Assembly (NCBI GenBank): GCA_027186245.1
Contig: CP114481.1
Span: 46,655,501 to 46,719,500 of the forward strand
Source of the DNA: Coriaria nepalensis
Taxonomy: Eukaryota; Streptophyta; Magnoliopsida; Cucurbitales; Coriariaceae
Reading direction: 5' to 3'
Length of the DNA stretch: 64,000 bases
Numbering within the stretch: the first letter of the stretch is position 1; every line of letters begins with the position of its first letter. Shown here piece by piece: positions 40,901 through 52,380 of the stretch. Made by a program: the position numbers and the translations under genes. The notes under the pieces are model-generated. The model did not search any database and was not told the origin of the DNA. It was given only the letters and a program-made list of their open reading frames with translations.

Positions 40901-41940
40901 TCGAACACATTCTATTTTTGCACTACAAACACAAGTTTTGTGCATAACTTGCGAATGATCAATGCAAGGAAGGTGTGCATTCGTTTAACCTTAAAATAAT
41001 TTCAATGAGCAATTTCAAGTCAATAACTTATTTCGAACCAAGTCGAACGCATTCTATTTTTGCACTACAAACACAAGTTTTGTGCATAACTTGCAAATGA
41101 TCAATGCAAGGAAAGTGTGCATTCGTTTAACCTTAAAATCATTTCAACTAGTCATTTCAACTCAATATCTTCTTTCAAAGCAATTCGAACGAATTCTATT
41201 TTTGCACTACAAACACAAGTTTTGTGCATAACTTGCAAATGATCAATGCAAGGAAAGTGTGCATTCGTTTAACCTTAAAATCATTTCAATGAGCAATTTC
41301 AAGTCAATAACTTATTTCGAAGCAAGTCGAACGCATTCTATTTTTGCACTACAAACACAAGTTTTGTGCATAACTTGCAAATGATCAATGAAAGGAAAGT
41401 GTGCATTCGTTTAACCTTAAAATCATTTCAATGAGTCATTTCAACTAAATATCTTCTTTCAAAGCAAGTAGAACGCATTCTATTTTTGCACTACAAACAC
41501 AAGTTTTGTGCATAACTTGCAAATGATCAATGCAGGTAAAGTGTGCATTCGTTTAACCTTAAAATCATTTCAATGAGTCAGTCCAAGTCAATAACTTATT
41601 TCAAAGCAATTCGAACAAATTCTATTTTTGCACTACAAACACAAGTTTTGTGCATAACTTGCAAATGATCAATGCAGGTAAAGTGTGCATTCGTTTAACC
41701 TTAAAATCATTTCAATGAGTCATTTCATGTCAATAACTTATTTCAAAGCAAGCCTAACGCATTCTATTTTTGCACTACAAACACAAGTTTTGTGCATAAC
41801 TTGCCAATGATCAATGCAAGGAAAGTGTGCATTCGTTTAACCTTAAAATCATTTCAATGAGTCATTTCAACTCAATATCTTCTTTCAAAGCAAGTAGAAC
41901 GCATTCTATTTTTGCACTACAAACACAAGTTTTGTGCATA
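37950..41940 (+). repeat. Mosaic satellite stretch without a clear HOR
   Basis: This region reuses monomer types of the 12-mer in shuffled order. Part of it (about 41,160-41,760) matches about 36,615-37,215 at offset 4,544 (32 monomers). Private or rare types: GCACTTCAAACGC near 37,939 and 39,074, GCACTTCAAAGGC near 39,643, GAACACATTC near 38,772 and 40,907, AGCGAGTAG near 37,630 and 39,902, and TTCAACTAGTC near 41,144. It is also where GCCAATAAC (first seen near 40,451) and ACAAATACAAG (near 40,500) begin. Both are typical of the right half. Confidence 0.65.
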
Positions 41941-44240
41941 ACTTGCGAATGATCAATGCAAGGAAAGTGTGCATTCGTTTAACCTTAAAATCATTTCAAT
42001 GAGCAATTTCAAGTCAATAACTTATTTCGAACCAAGTCGAACGCATTCTATTTTTGCACTACAAACACAAGTTTTGTGCATAACTTGCAAGTGATCAATG
42101 CAAGGAAAGTGTGCATTCGTTTGACCTTAAAATCATTTCAATGAGTCATTTCAAGCCAATAACTTATTTCGAAGCAAGTCGAACGCATTCTATTTTTGCA
42201 CTACAAATACAAGTTTTGTGCATAACTTGCAAATGATCAATGCAAGGAAAGTGTGCATTCGTTTAACCTTAAAATCATTTCAATGAGTCATTTCAACTCA
42301 ATATCTTCTTTCAAAGCAAGTCGAACGAATTCTATTTTTGCACTACAAACACAAGTTTTGTGCATAACTTGCAAATGATCAATGCAAGGAAAGTGTGCAT
42401 TCGTTTAACCTTAAAATCATTTCAATGAGTCATTTCAAGCCAATAACTTATTTCGAAGCAAGTCGAACGCATTCTATTTTTGCACTACAAACACAAGTTT
42501 TGTGCATAACTTGCAAATGATCAATGCAAGAAAAGTGTGCATTCGTTTAACCTTAAAATCAATTCAATGAGTCATTTCAACTCAATATCTTCTTTGAAAG
42601 CAATTCGAACGAATTCTATTTTTGCACTACAAACACAAGTTTTGTGCATAACTTGCAAATGATCAATGCAACGAAAGTGTGCATTCGTTTAACCCTAAAA
42701 TCATTTCAATGCGTCATTTCAACTCAATATCTTCTTTCAAAGCAATTCGAACGAATTCTATTTTTGCACTACAAACACAACTTTTGTGCATAACTTCCAA
42801 ATGATCAATGCAAGGAAAGTGTCCATTCGTTTAACCTTAAAATCATTTCAATGAGTCATTTCAATTCAATAACTTATTTCAAAGCAAGTCGAACGCATTC
42901 TATTTTTGCACTACAAACACAAGTTTTGTGCATAACTTGCGAATGATCAATGCAAGGAAAGTGTGCATTCATTTAACCTTAAAAGCATTTCAATGAGCAA
43001 TTTCAAGTCAATAACTTATTTCGAACCAAGTCGAACGCATTCTATTTTTGCACTACAAACACAAGTTTTGTGCATAACTTGCAAGTGATCAATGCAAGGA
43101 AAGTGTGCATTCGTTTGACCTTAAAATCATTTCAATGAGTCATTTCAAGCCAATAACTTATTTCGAAGCAAGTCGAACGCATTCTATTTTTGCACTACAA
43201 ATACAAGTTTTGTGCATAACTTGCAAATGATCAATGCAAGGAAAGTGTGCATTCGTTTAACCTTAAAATCATTTCAATGAGTCATTTCAACTCAATATCT
43301 TCTTTCAAAGCAATTCGAACGAATTCTATTTTTGCACAACAAATACAAGTTTTGTGCATAACTTGCAAATGATCAATGCAAGGAAAGTGTGCATTCGTTT
43401 AACCTTAAAATCATTTCAATGAGCAATTTCAAGTCAATAACTTATTTCGAAGCAAGTCGAACGCATTCTATTTTTGCACTACAAAAACAAGTTTTGTGCA
43501 TAACTTGCAAATGATCAATGAAAGGAAAGTGTCCATTCGTTTAACCTTAAAATCATTTCAATGAGTCATTTCAAGTCAATAACTTATTTCAAAGCAATTC
43601 GAACGAATTCTATTTTTGCACTACAAATACAAGTTTTGTGCATAACTTGCAAATGATCAATGCAAGGAAAGTGTGCATTCGTTTAACCTTAAAATCATTT
43701 CAATGAGTCATTTCATGTCAATATCTTCTTTCAAAGCAATTCGAACGCATTATATTTTTGCACAACAAACACAAGTTTTGTGCATAACTTGCAAATGATC
43801 AATGCAAGGAAAGTGTGCATTCGTTTAACCTTAAAATCATTTCAATGAGCAATTTCAAGTCAATAACTTATTTCGAACCAAGTCGAACGCATTCTATTTT
43901 TGCACTACAAACACAAGTTTTGTGCATAACTTGCAAATGATCAATGAAAGGAAAGTGTCCATTCGTTTAACCTTAAAATCATTTCAATGAGTCATTTCAA
44001 GTCAATAACTTATTTCAAGGCAATTCCAACGAATTCTATTTTTGCACTACAAATACAAGTTTTGTGCATAACTTGCAAATGATCAATGCAAGGTAAGTGT
44101 GCATTCGTTTAAACTTAAAATCATTTCAATGAGTCATTTCATGTCAATAACTTATTTCAAAGCAATTCGAACGAATTCTATTTTTGCACTACAAACACAA
44201 CTTTTGTGGATAACTTGCAAATGATCAATGCAGGTAAAGT

Positions 44241-44246
44241 GTGCGC
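44241..44246 (+). other. Inherited +2 indel (GTGCGCATTC), first of four
   Basis: The usual GTGTGCATTCG (consensus 69-79) here reads GTGTGCGCATTCG, a duplication of GC that makes a 144-bp monomer. The same change is at 47,792, 53,614 and 58,301. All four sit in the same HOR context (preceded by CTTTTGTGGATAAC or its TTGATAAC variant, followed by GTCATTCCGAGTC). One mutation copied by amplification is the simplest reading. Confidence 0.85.
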
Positions 44247-45107
44247 ATTCGTTTAACCTTAAAATCATTTCAATGAGTCATTCCGAGTCAATAACTTCTT
44301 TCAAAGCAAGTCGAACGAATTCTATTTTTGCACTACAAACACAAGTTTTGTGCGTAACTTGCAAATGATCAATGCAAGGAAACTGTCCATTCGTTTAACC
44401 TTAAAATCATTTCAATGAGTCACTTCAACTCAATATCTTCTTTCAAAGCAATTCGAACGAATTCTATTTTTGCACTACAAACGCAAGTTTTGTGCATAAC
44501 TTGCAAATGATCAATGCAACGAAAGTGTGCATTCGTTTAACCTTAAAATCATTTCAATGAGTCATTTCAACTCAATATCTTCTTTCAAAGCAATTCGAAC
44601 GAATTCTATTTTTGCACAACAAACACAAGTTTTGTGCATAACTTGCAAATGATCAATGCAAGGAAAGTGTGCATTCGTTTAACCTTAAAATCATTTCAAT
44701 GAGTCATTTCAACTCAATATCTTCTTTCAAAGCAAGTCGAACGAATTCCATTTTCGCACTACAAACACAAGTTTTGTGCATAACTTGCAAATGATCAATG
44801 CAAGGAAAGTGTGCATTCGTTTAACCTTAAAATCATTTCAATGAGTCATTTCAAGTCAATATCTTCTTTCAAAGCAATTCGAACGCATTCTATTTTTGCA
44901 CTACAAACGCAAGTTTTGTGCATAACTTGCAAATGATCAATGCAACGAAAGTGTGCATTCGTTTAACCTTAAAATCATTTCAATGAGTCATTTCCACTCA
45001 ATATCTTCTTTCAAAGCAAGTCGAACGAATTCTATTTTTGCACTACAAACACAAGTTTTGTGCATAACTTGCAAATGATCAATGCAAGGAAAGTGTGCAT
45101 TCGTTTA

Positions 45108-45118
45108 ACCTAATATCA
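45108..45118 (+). other. Inherited -1 indel (AACCTAATATC), first of four
   Basis: AACCTTAAAATC of the conserved core is shortened by one base to AACCTAATATC here and near 48,659, and to AACCTAAAATC near 54,481 and 59,168. In each case it lies about 0.87 kb after the +2 indel, so the two changes travel together as one HOR block. The first pair shares an extra A-to-T change that the second pair lacks. Confidence 0.85.
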
Positions 45119-48100
45119 TTTCAATGAGTCATTTCAAGTCAATAACTTATTTCAAAGCAAGTCGAACGCATTCTATTTTTGCACTTCAAACGCAAGTTTT
45201 GTGCATGACTTGCAAATGATCAATGCAACGAAAGTGTGCATTCGTTTAACCTTAAAATCATTTTAATGAGTCATTTCAACTCAATATCTTCTTTCAAAGC
45301 AGCTCGAACGAATTCTATTTTTGCACAACAAATACAAGTTTTGTGCATAACTTGCAAATGATCAATGCAAGGAAAGTGTGCATTCGTTTAACATTAAAAT
45401 CATTTCAATGAGTCATTTCAAGTCAATATCTTCTTTCAAAGCAAGTCGAACGCATTCTATTTTTGCACTACAAACACAAGTTTTGTGCATAACTTGCGAA
45501 TGATCAATGCAAGGAAAGTGTGCATTCGTTTAACCTTAAAATCATTTCAATGAGCAATTTCAAGTCAATAACTTATTTCGAACCAAGTCGAACGCATTCT
45601 ATTTTTGCACTACAAACACAAGTTTTGTGCATAACTTGCAAGTGATCAATGCAAGGAAAGTGTGCATTCGTTTGACCTTAAAATCATTTCAATGAGTCAT
45701 TTCAAGCCAATAACTTATTTCGAAGCAAGTCGAACGCATTCTATTTTTGCACTACAAATACAAGTTTTGTGCATAACTTGCAAATGATCAATGCAAGGAA
45801 AGTGTGCATTCGTTTAACCTTAAAATCATTTCAATGAGTCATTTCAACTCAATATCTTCTTTCAAAGCAAGTCGAACGAATTCTATTTTTGCACTACAAA
45901 CACAAGTTTTGTGCATAACTTGCAAATGATCAATGCAAGGAAAGTGTGCATTCGTTTAACCTTAAAATCATTTCAATGAGTCATTTCAAGCCAATAACTT
46001 ATTTCGAAGCAAGTCGAACGCATTCTATTTTTGCACTACAAACACAAGTTTTGTGCATAACTTGCAAATGATCAATGCAAGAAAAGTGTGCATTCGTTTA
46101 ACCTTAAAATCAATTCAATGAGTCATTTCAACTCAATATCTTCTTTGAAAGCAATTCGAACGAATTCTATTTTTGCACTACAAACACAAGTTTTGTGCAT
46201 AACTTGCAAATGATCAATGCAACGAAAGTGTGCATTCGTTTAACCCTAAAATCATTTCAATGCGTCATTTCAACTCAATATCTTCTTTCAAAGCAATTCG
46301 AACGAATTCTATTTTTGCACTACAAACACAACTTTTGTGCATAACTTCCAAATGATCAATGCAAGGAAAGTGTCCATTCGTTTAACCTTAAAATCATTTC
46401 AATGAGTCATTTCAATTCAATAACTTATTTCAAAGCAAGTCGAACGCATTCTATTTTTGCACTACAAACACAAGTTTTGTGCATAACTTGCGAATGATCA
46501 ATGCAAGGAAAGTGTGCATTCATTTAACCTTAAAAGCATTTCAATGAGCAATTTCAAGTCAATAACTTATTTCGAACCAAGTCGAACGCATTCTATTTTT
46601 GCACTACAAACACAAGTTTTGTGCATAACTTGCAAGTGATCAATGCAAGGAAAGTGTGCATTCGTTTGACCTTAAAATCATTTCAATGAGTCATTTCAAG
46701 CCAATAACTTATTTCGAAGCAAGTCGAACGCATTCTATTTTTGCACTACAAATACAAGTTTTGTGCATAACTTGCAAATGATCAATGCAAGGAAAGTGTG
46801 CATTCGTTTAACCTTAAAATCATTTCAATGAGTCATTTCAACTCAATATCTTGTTTCAAAGCAATTCGAACGAATTCTATTTTTGCACAACAAATACAAG
46901 TTTTGTGCATAACTTGCAAATGATCAATGCAAGGAAAGTGTGCATTCGTTTAACCTTAAAATCATTTCAATGAGCAATTTCAAGTCAATAACTTATTTCG
47001 AAGCAAGTCGAACGCATTCTATTTTTGCACTACAAAAACAAGTTTTGTGCATAACTTGCAAATGATCAATGAAAGGAAAGTGTCCATTCGTTTAACCTTA
47101 AAATCATTTCAATGAGTCATTTCAAGTCAATAACTTATTTCAAAGCAATTCGAACGAATTCTATTTTTGCACTACAAATACAAGTTTTGTGCATAACTTG
47201 CAAATGATCAATGCAAGGAAAGTGTGCATTCGTTTAACCTTAAAATCATTTCAATGAGTCATTTCATGTCAATATCTTCTTTCAAAGCAATTCGAACGCA
47301 TTATATTTTTGCACAACAAACACAAGTTTTGTGCATAACTTGCAAATGATCAATGCAAGGAAAGTGTGCATTCGTTTAACCTTAAAATCATTTCAATGAG
47401 CAATTTCAAGTCAATAACTTATTTCGAACCAAGTCGAACGCATTCTATTTTTGCACTACAAACACAAGTTTTGTGCATAACTTGCAAATGATCAATGAAA
47501 GGAAAGTGTCCATTCGTTTAACCTTAAAATCATTTCAATGAGTCATTTCAAGTCAATAACTTATTTCAAGGCAATTCGAACGAATTCTATTTTTGCACTA
47601 CAAATACAAGTTTTGTGCATAACTTGCAAATGATCAATGCAAGGTAAGTGTGCATTCGTTTAAACTTAAAATCATTTCAATGAGTCATTTCATGTCAATA
47701 ACTTATTTCAAAGCAATTCGAACGAATTCTATTTTTGCACTACAAACACAACTTTTGTGGATAACTTGCAAATGATCAATGCAGGTAAAGTGTGCGCATT
47801 CGTTTAACCTTAAAATCATTTCAATGAGTCATTCCGAGTCAATAACTTCTTTCAAAGCAAGTCGAACGAATTCTATTTTTGCACTACAAACACAAGTTTT
47901 GTGCGTAACTTGCAAATGATCAATGCAAGGAAACTGTCCATTCGTTTAACCTTAAAATCATTTCAATGAGTCACTTCAACTCAATATCTTCTTTCAAAGC
48001 AATTCGAACGAATTCTATTTTTGCACTACAAACGCAAGTTTTGTGCATAACTTGCAAATGATCAATGCAACGAAAGTGTGCATTCGTTAAACCTTAAAAT

Positions 48101-49254
48101 CATTTCAATGAGTCATTTCAACTCAATATCTTCTTTCAAAGCAATTCGAACGAATTCTATTTTTGCACAACAAACACAAGTTTTGTGCATAACTTGCAAA
48201 TGATCAATGCAAGGAAAGTGTGCATTCGTTTAACCTTAAAATCATTTCAATGAGTCATTTCAACTCAATATCTTCTTTCAAAGCAAGTCGAACGAATTCC
48301 ATTTTCGCACTACAAACACAAGTTTTGTGCATAACTTGCAAATGATCAATGCAAGGAAAGTGTGCATTCGTTTAACCTTAAAATCATTTCAATGAGTCAT
48401 TTCAAGTCAATATCTTCTTTCAAAGCAATTCGAACGCATTCTATTTTTGCACTACAAACGCAAGTTTTGTGCATAACTTGCAAATGATCAATGCAACGAA
48501 AGTGTGCATTCGTTTAACCTTAAAATCATTTCAATGAGTCATTTCCACTCAATATCTTCTTTCAAAGCAAGTCGAACGAATTCTATTTTTGCACTACAAA
48601 CACAAGTTTTGTGCATAACTTGCAAATGATCAATGCAAGGAAAGTGTGCATTCGTTTAACCTAATATCATTTCAATGAGTCATTTCAAGTCAATAACTTA
48701 TTTCAAAGCAAGTCGAACGCATTCTATTTTTGCACTTCAAACGCAAGTTTTGTGCATGACTTGCAAATGATCAATGCAACGAAAGTGTGCATTCGTTTAA
48801 CCTTAAAATCATTTGAATGAGTCATTTCAACTCAATATCTTCTTTCAAAGCAGCTCGAACGAATTCTATTTTTGCACAACAAATACAAGTTTTGTGCATA
48901 ACTTGCAAATGATCAATGCAAGGAAAGTGTGCATTCGTTTAACATTAAAATCATTTCAATGAGTCATTTCAAGTCAATATCTTCTTTCAAAGCAAGTCGA
49001 ACGCATTCTATTTTTGCACAACAAACACAAGTTTTGTGCATGACTTGCAAATGATCAATGCAAGGAAAGTGTGCATTCGTTTAACCTTAAAATCATTTCA
49101 ATGAGTCATTTCAAATCAATAACTTATTTCGACGCAAGTCGAACGCATTCTATTTTTGCACTACAAACACAACTTTTGTGCATAACTTGCAAATGATCAA
49201 TGCAAGGAAAGTGTGCATTCGTTTAACCTTAAAATCATTTCAATGAGTCATTTC

Positions 49255-52200
49255 AAGTCAATATCTTCTTTCAAAGCAAGTCGAACGCATTCAATTTTTG
49301 CACTACAAACACAAGTTTTGTGCATAACTTGCAAATGATCAATGCAAGGAAAGTGTGCATTCGTTTAACCTTAAAATCATTTCAATAAGTCATTTCAAGC
49401 CAATAACTTATTTCGAAGCAAGTCGAACGCATTCAATTTTTGCACTACAAACACAAGTTTTGTGCATAACTTGCAAATGATCAATGCAACGAAAGTGTGC
49501 ATTCGTTTAACCTTAAAATCATTTCAATGAGTCATTTCAAGTCAATAACTTATTTCAAAGCAAGTCGAACGCATTCTATTTTTGCACTACACACACAAGT
49601 TTTGTGCATAACTTGCAAATGATCAATGCAAGGAAAGTGTGCATTCGTTTAACCTTAAAATCATTTCAATGAGTCATTTCAAGTCAATAACTTATTTCAA
49701 AGCAAGTCGAACGCATTCTATTTTTGCACTACAAACACAAGTTTTGTGCATGACTTGCAAATGATCAATGCAAGGAAAGTGTTCATTCGTTTAACCTTAA
49801 AATCATTTCAATGAGTCATTTCAACTCAATATATTCTTTCAAAGCAATTCGAACGAATTCTATTTTTTCACTACAAACACAACTTTTGTGCATAACTTGC
49901 AAATGATCAATGCAGGTAAAAAGTGCATTCGTTTAACCTTAAAATCATTTCAATGAGCAATTTCAAGTCAATAACTTATTTTGAAGCAAGTCGAACGCAT
50001 TCTATTTTTGCACTACAAACACAGGTTTTGTGCATAACTTGCAAATGATCAATGCAAGGAAAGTGTCCATTCGTTTAACCTTAAAATCATTTCAATGAGT
50101 CATTTCAAGTCAATATCTTCTTTCAAAGCAAGTCGAACGCATTCAATTTTTGCACTACAAACACAAGTTTTGTGCATAACTTGCAAATGATCAATGCAAG
50201 GAAAGTGTGCATTCGTTTAACCTTAAAATCATTTCAATAAGTCATTTCAAGCCAATAACTTATTTCGAAGCAAGTCGAACGCATTCAATTTTTGCACTAC
50301 AAACACAAGTTTTGTGCATAACTTGCAAATGATCAATGCAACGAAAGTGTGCATTCGTTTAACCTTAAAATCATTTCAATTAGTCATTTCAACTAATATC
50401 TTCTTTCAAAGCAATTGGAACGAATTCGATTTTTGCACTACAAACACAAGTTTTGTGCATAACTTGCAAATGATCAATGCAACGAAAGTGTGCATTCGTT
50501 TAACCTTAAAATCATTTCAATTAGTCATTTCAACTCAATATCTTCTTTCAAAGCCATTGGAACGAATTCTATTTTTGCACTACAAACACAAGTGTTGTGC
50601 ATAACTTGCAAATGATCAATGCAAGGAAAGAGTGCATTCGTTTAACCTTAAAATCATTTCAATGAGTCATTTCAAGTCAATAACTTATTTCAAAGCAAGT
50701 CGAACGCATTCTATTTTTGCACTACACACACAAGTTTTGTGCATAACTTGCAAATGATCAATGCAAGGAAAGTGTGCATTCGTTTAACCTTAAAATCATT
50801 TCAATGAGTCATTTCAAGTCAATAACTTATTTCAAAGCAAGTCGAACGCATTCTATTTTTGCACTACAAACACAAGTTTTGTGCATGACTTGCAAATGAT
50901 CAATGCAAGGAAAGTGTTCATTCGTTTAACCTTAAAATCATTTCAATGAGTCATTTCAACTCAATATATTCTTTCAAAGCAATTCGAACGAATTCTATTT
51001 TTTCACTACAAACACAACTTTTGTGCATAACTTGCAAATGATCAATGCAGGTAAAAAGTGCATTCGTTTAACCTTAAAATCATTTCAATGAGCAATTTCA
51101 AGTCAATAACTTATTTTGAAGCAAGTCGAACGCATTCTATTTTTGCACTACAAACACAGGTTTTGTGCATAACTTGCAAATGATCAATGCAAGGAAAGTG
51201 TCCATTCGTTTAACCTTAAAATCATTTCAATGAGTCATTTCAAGTCAATATCTTCTTTCAAAGCAAGTCGAACGCATTCAATTTTTGCACTACAAACACA
51301 AGTTTTGTGCATAACTTGCAAATGATCAATGCAAGGAAAGTGTGCATTCGTTTAACCTTAAAATCATTTCAATAAGTCATTTCAAGCCAATAACTTATTT
51401 CGAAGCAAGTCGAACGCATTCAATTTTTGCACTACAAACACAAGTTTTGTGCATAACTTGCAAATGATCAATGCAACGAAAGTGTGCATTCGTTTAACCT
51501 TAAAATCATTTCAATTAGTCATTTCAACTCAATATCTTCTTTCAAAGCAATTGGAACGAATTCGATTTTTGCACTACAAACACAAGTTTTGTGCATAACT
51601 TGCAAATGATCAATGCAACGAAAGTGTGCATTCGTTTAACCTTAAAATCATTTCAATTAGTCATTTCAACTCAATATCTTCTTTCAAAGCCATTGGAACG
51701 AATTCTATTTTTGCACTACAAACACAAGTGTTGTGCATAACTTGCAAATGATCAATGCAAGGAAAGAGTGCATTCGTTTAACCTTAAAATCATTTCAATG
51801 AGTCATTTCAAGTCAATAACTTATTTCAAAGCAAGTCGAACGCATTCTATTTTTGCACTACACACACAAGTTTTGTGCATAACTTGCAAATGATCAATGC
51901 AAGGAAAGTGTGCATTCGTTTAACCTTAAAATCATTTCAATGAGTCATTTCAAGTCAATAACTTATTTCAAAGCAAGTCGAACACATTCTATTTTTGCAC
52001 TACAAACACAAGTTTTGTGCATGACTTGCAAATGATCAATGCAAGGAAAGTGTTCATTCGTTTAACCTTAAAATCATTTCAATGAGTCATTTCAACTCAA
52101 TATATTCTTTCAAAGCAATTCGAACGAATTCTATTTTTTCACTACAAACACAACTTTTGTGCATAACTTGCAAATGATCAATGCAGGTAAAAAGTGCATT

Positions 52201-52380
52201 CGTTTAACCTTAAAATCATTTCAATGAGCAATTTCAAGTCAATAACTTATTTTGAAGCAAGTCGAACGCATTCTATTTTTGCACTACAAACACAGGTTTT
52301 GTGCATAACTTGCAAATGATCAATGCAAGGAAAGTGTCCATTCGTTTAACCTTAAAATCATTTCAATGAGTCATTTCAAC
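49255..52380 (+). repeat. 6-mer / 8-mer HOR (852 and 1,136 bp)
   Basis: CATTCAATTT starts the unit at 49,288, 50,140 and 51,275. The first unit is a 6-mer. The next is an 8-mer minus 1 bp, and the third is an 8-mer cut short near 52,380. The added monomers carry TTGGAACGAATTCGATTTTT, CCATTGGAACG, AAGTGTTGTG and GGAAAGAGTGC. Shared order: CACACACAAG, GCATGACTTGC, GTGTTCATTCG (49,779; 50,914; 52,050), TATTTTTTCAC, GGTAAAAAGTGC, TTATTTTGAAGC, CACAGGTTTTG. Further copies of the 8-mer lie at about 55,110-56,246 and 60,900-62,030. Confidence 0.8.
50391..50400 (+). other. Unique -1 indel (CAACTAATATC)
   Basis: CAACTCAATATC reads CAACTAATATC in this monomer only, giving a 141-bp unit. The sister copy one 8-mer later (near 51,527) has the normal form, so the deletion is younger than that duplication. 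It is the only unshared length change I found, and it accounts for the 1,135-bp rather than 1,136-bp spacing of the first two 8-mer landmarks. Confidence 0.8.

Larger units (their letters stand above)
41941..49020 (+). repeat. 25-mer HOR (3,551 bp), near-perfect tandem duplication
   Basis: About 41,941-45,491 and 45,492-49,020 match at offset 3,551, which is 25 x 142 + 1. The extra base is explained by one +2 and one -1 indel carried in each copy. Landmarks: AACCCTAAAATC at 42,691 and 46,242; ACTACAAAAACAAG near 43,478 and 47,029; GTGCGCATTC at 44,241 and 47,792; CCTAATATC near 45,109 and 48,660. By eye I found only about four substitutions, for example CAATTCCAACG (44,022) against CAATTCGAACG, and CATTTTAATGAG (45,260) against CATTTGAATGAG. 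Identity is therefore about 99.9%. A weaker 7-mer (994 bp) lies inside each copy (TTGCGAATG at 41,943 and 42,937). Confidence 0.85.

Noticed and set aside
50314..50604. 96-codon open frame
   Set aside because: It is the longest frame only because the 1-bp deletion near 50,394 and the TTAGTC variant happen to remove stops. The equivalent frame is absent from the sister copy one 8-mer downstream. No protein family features are visible.
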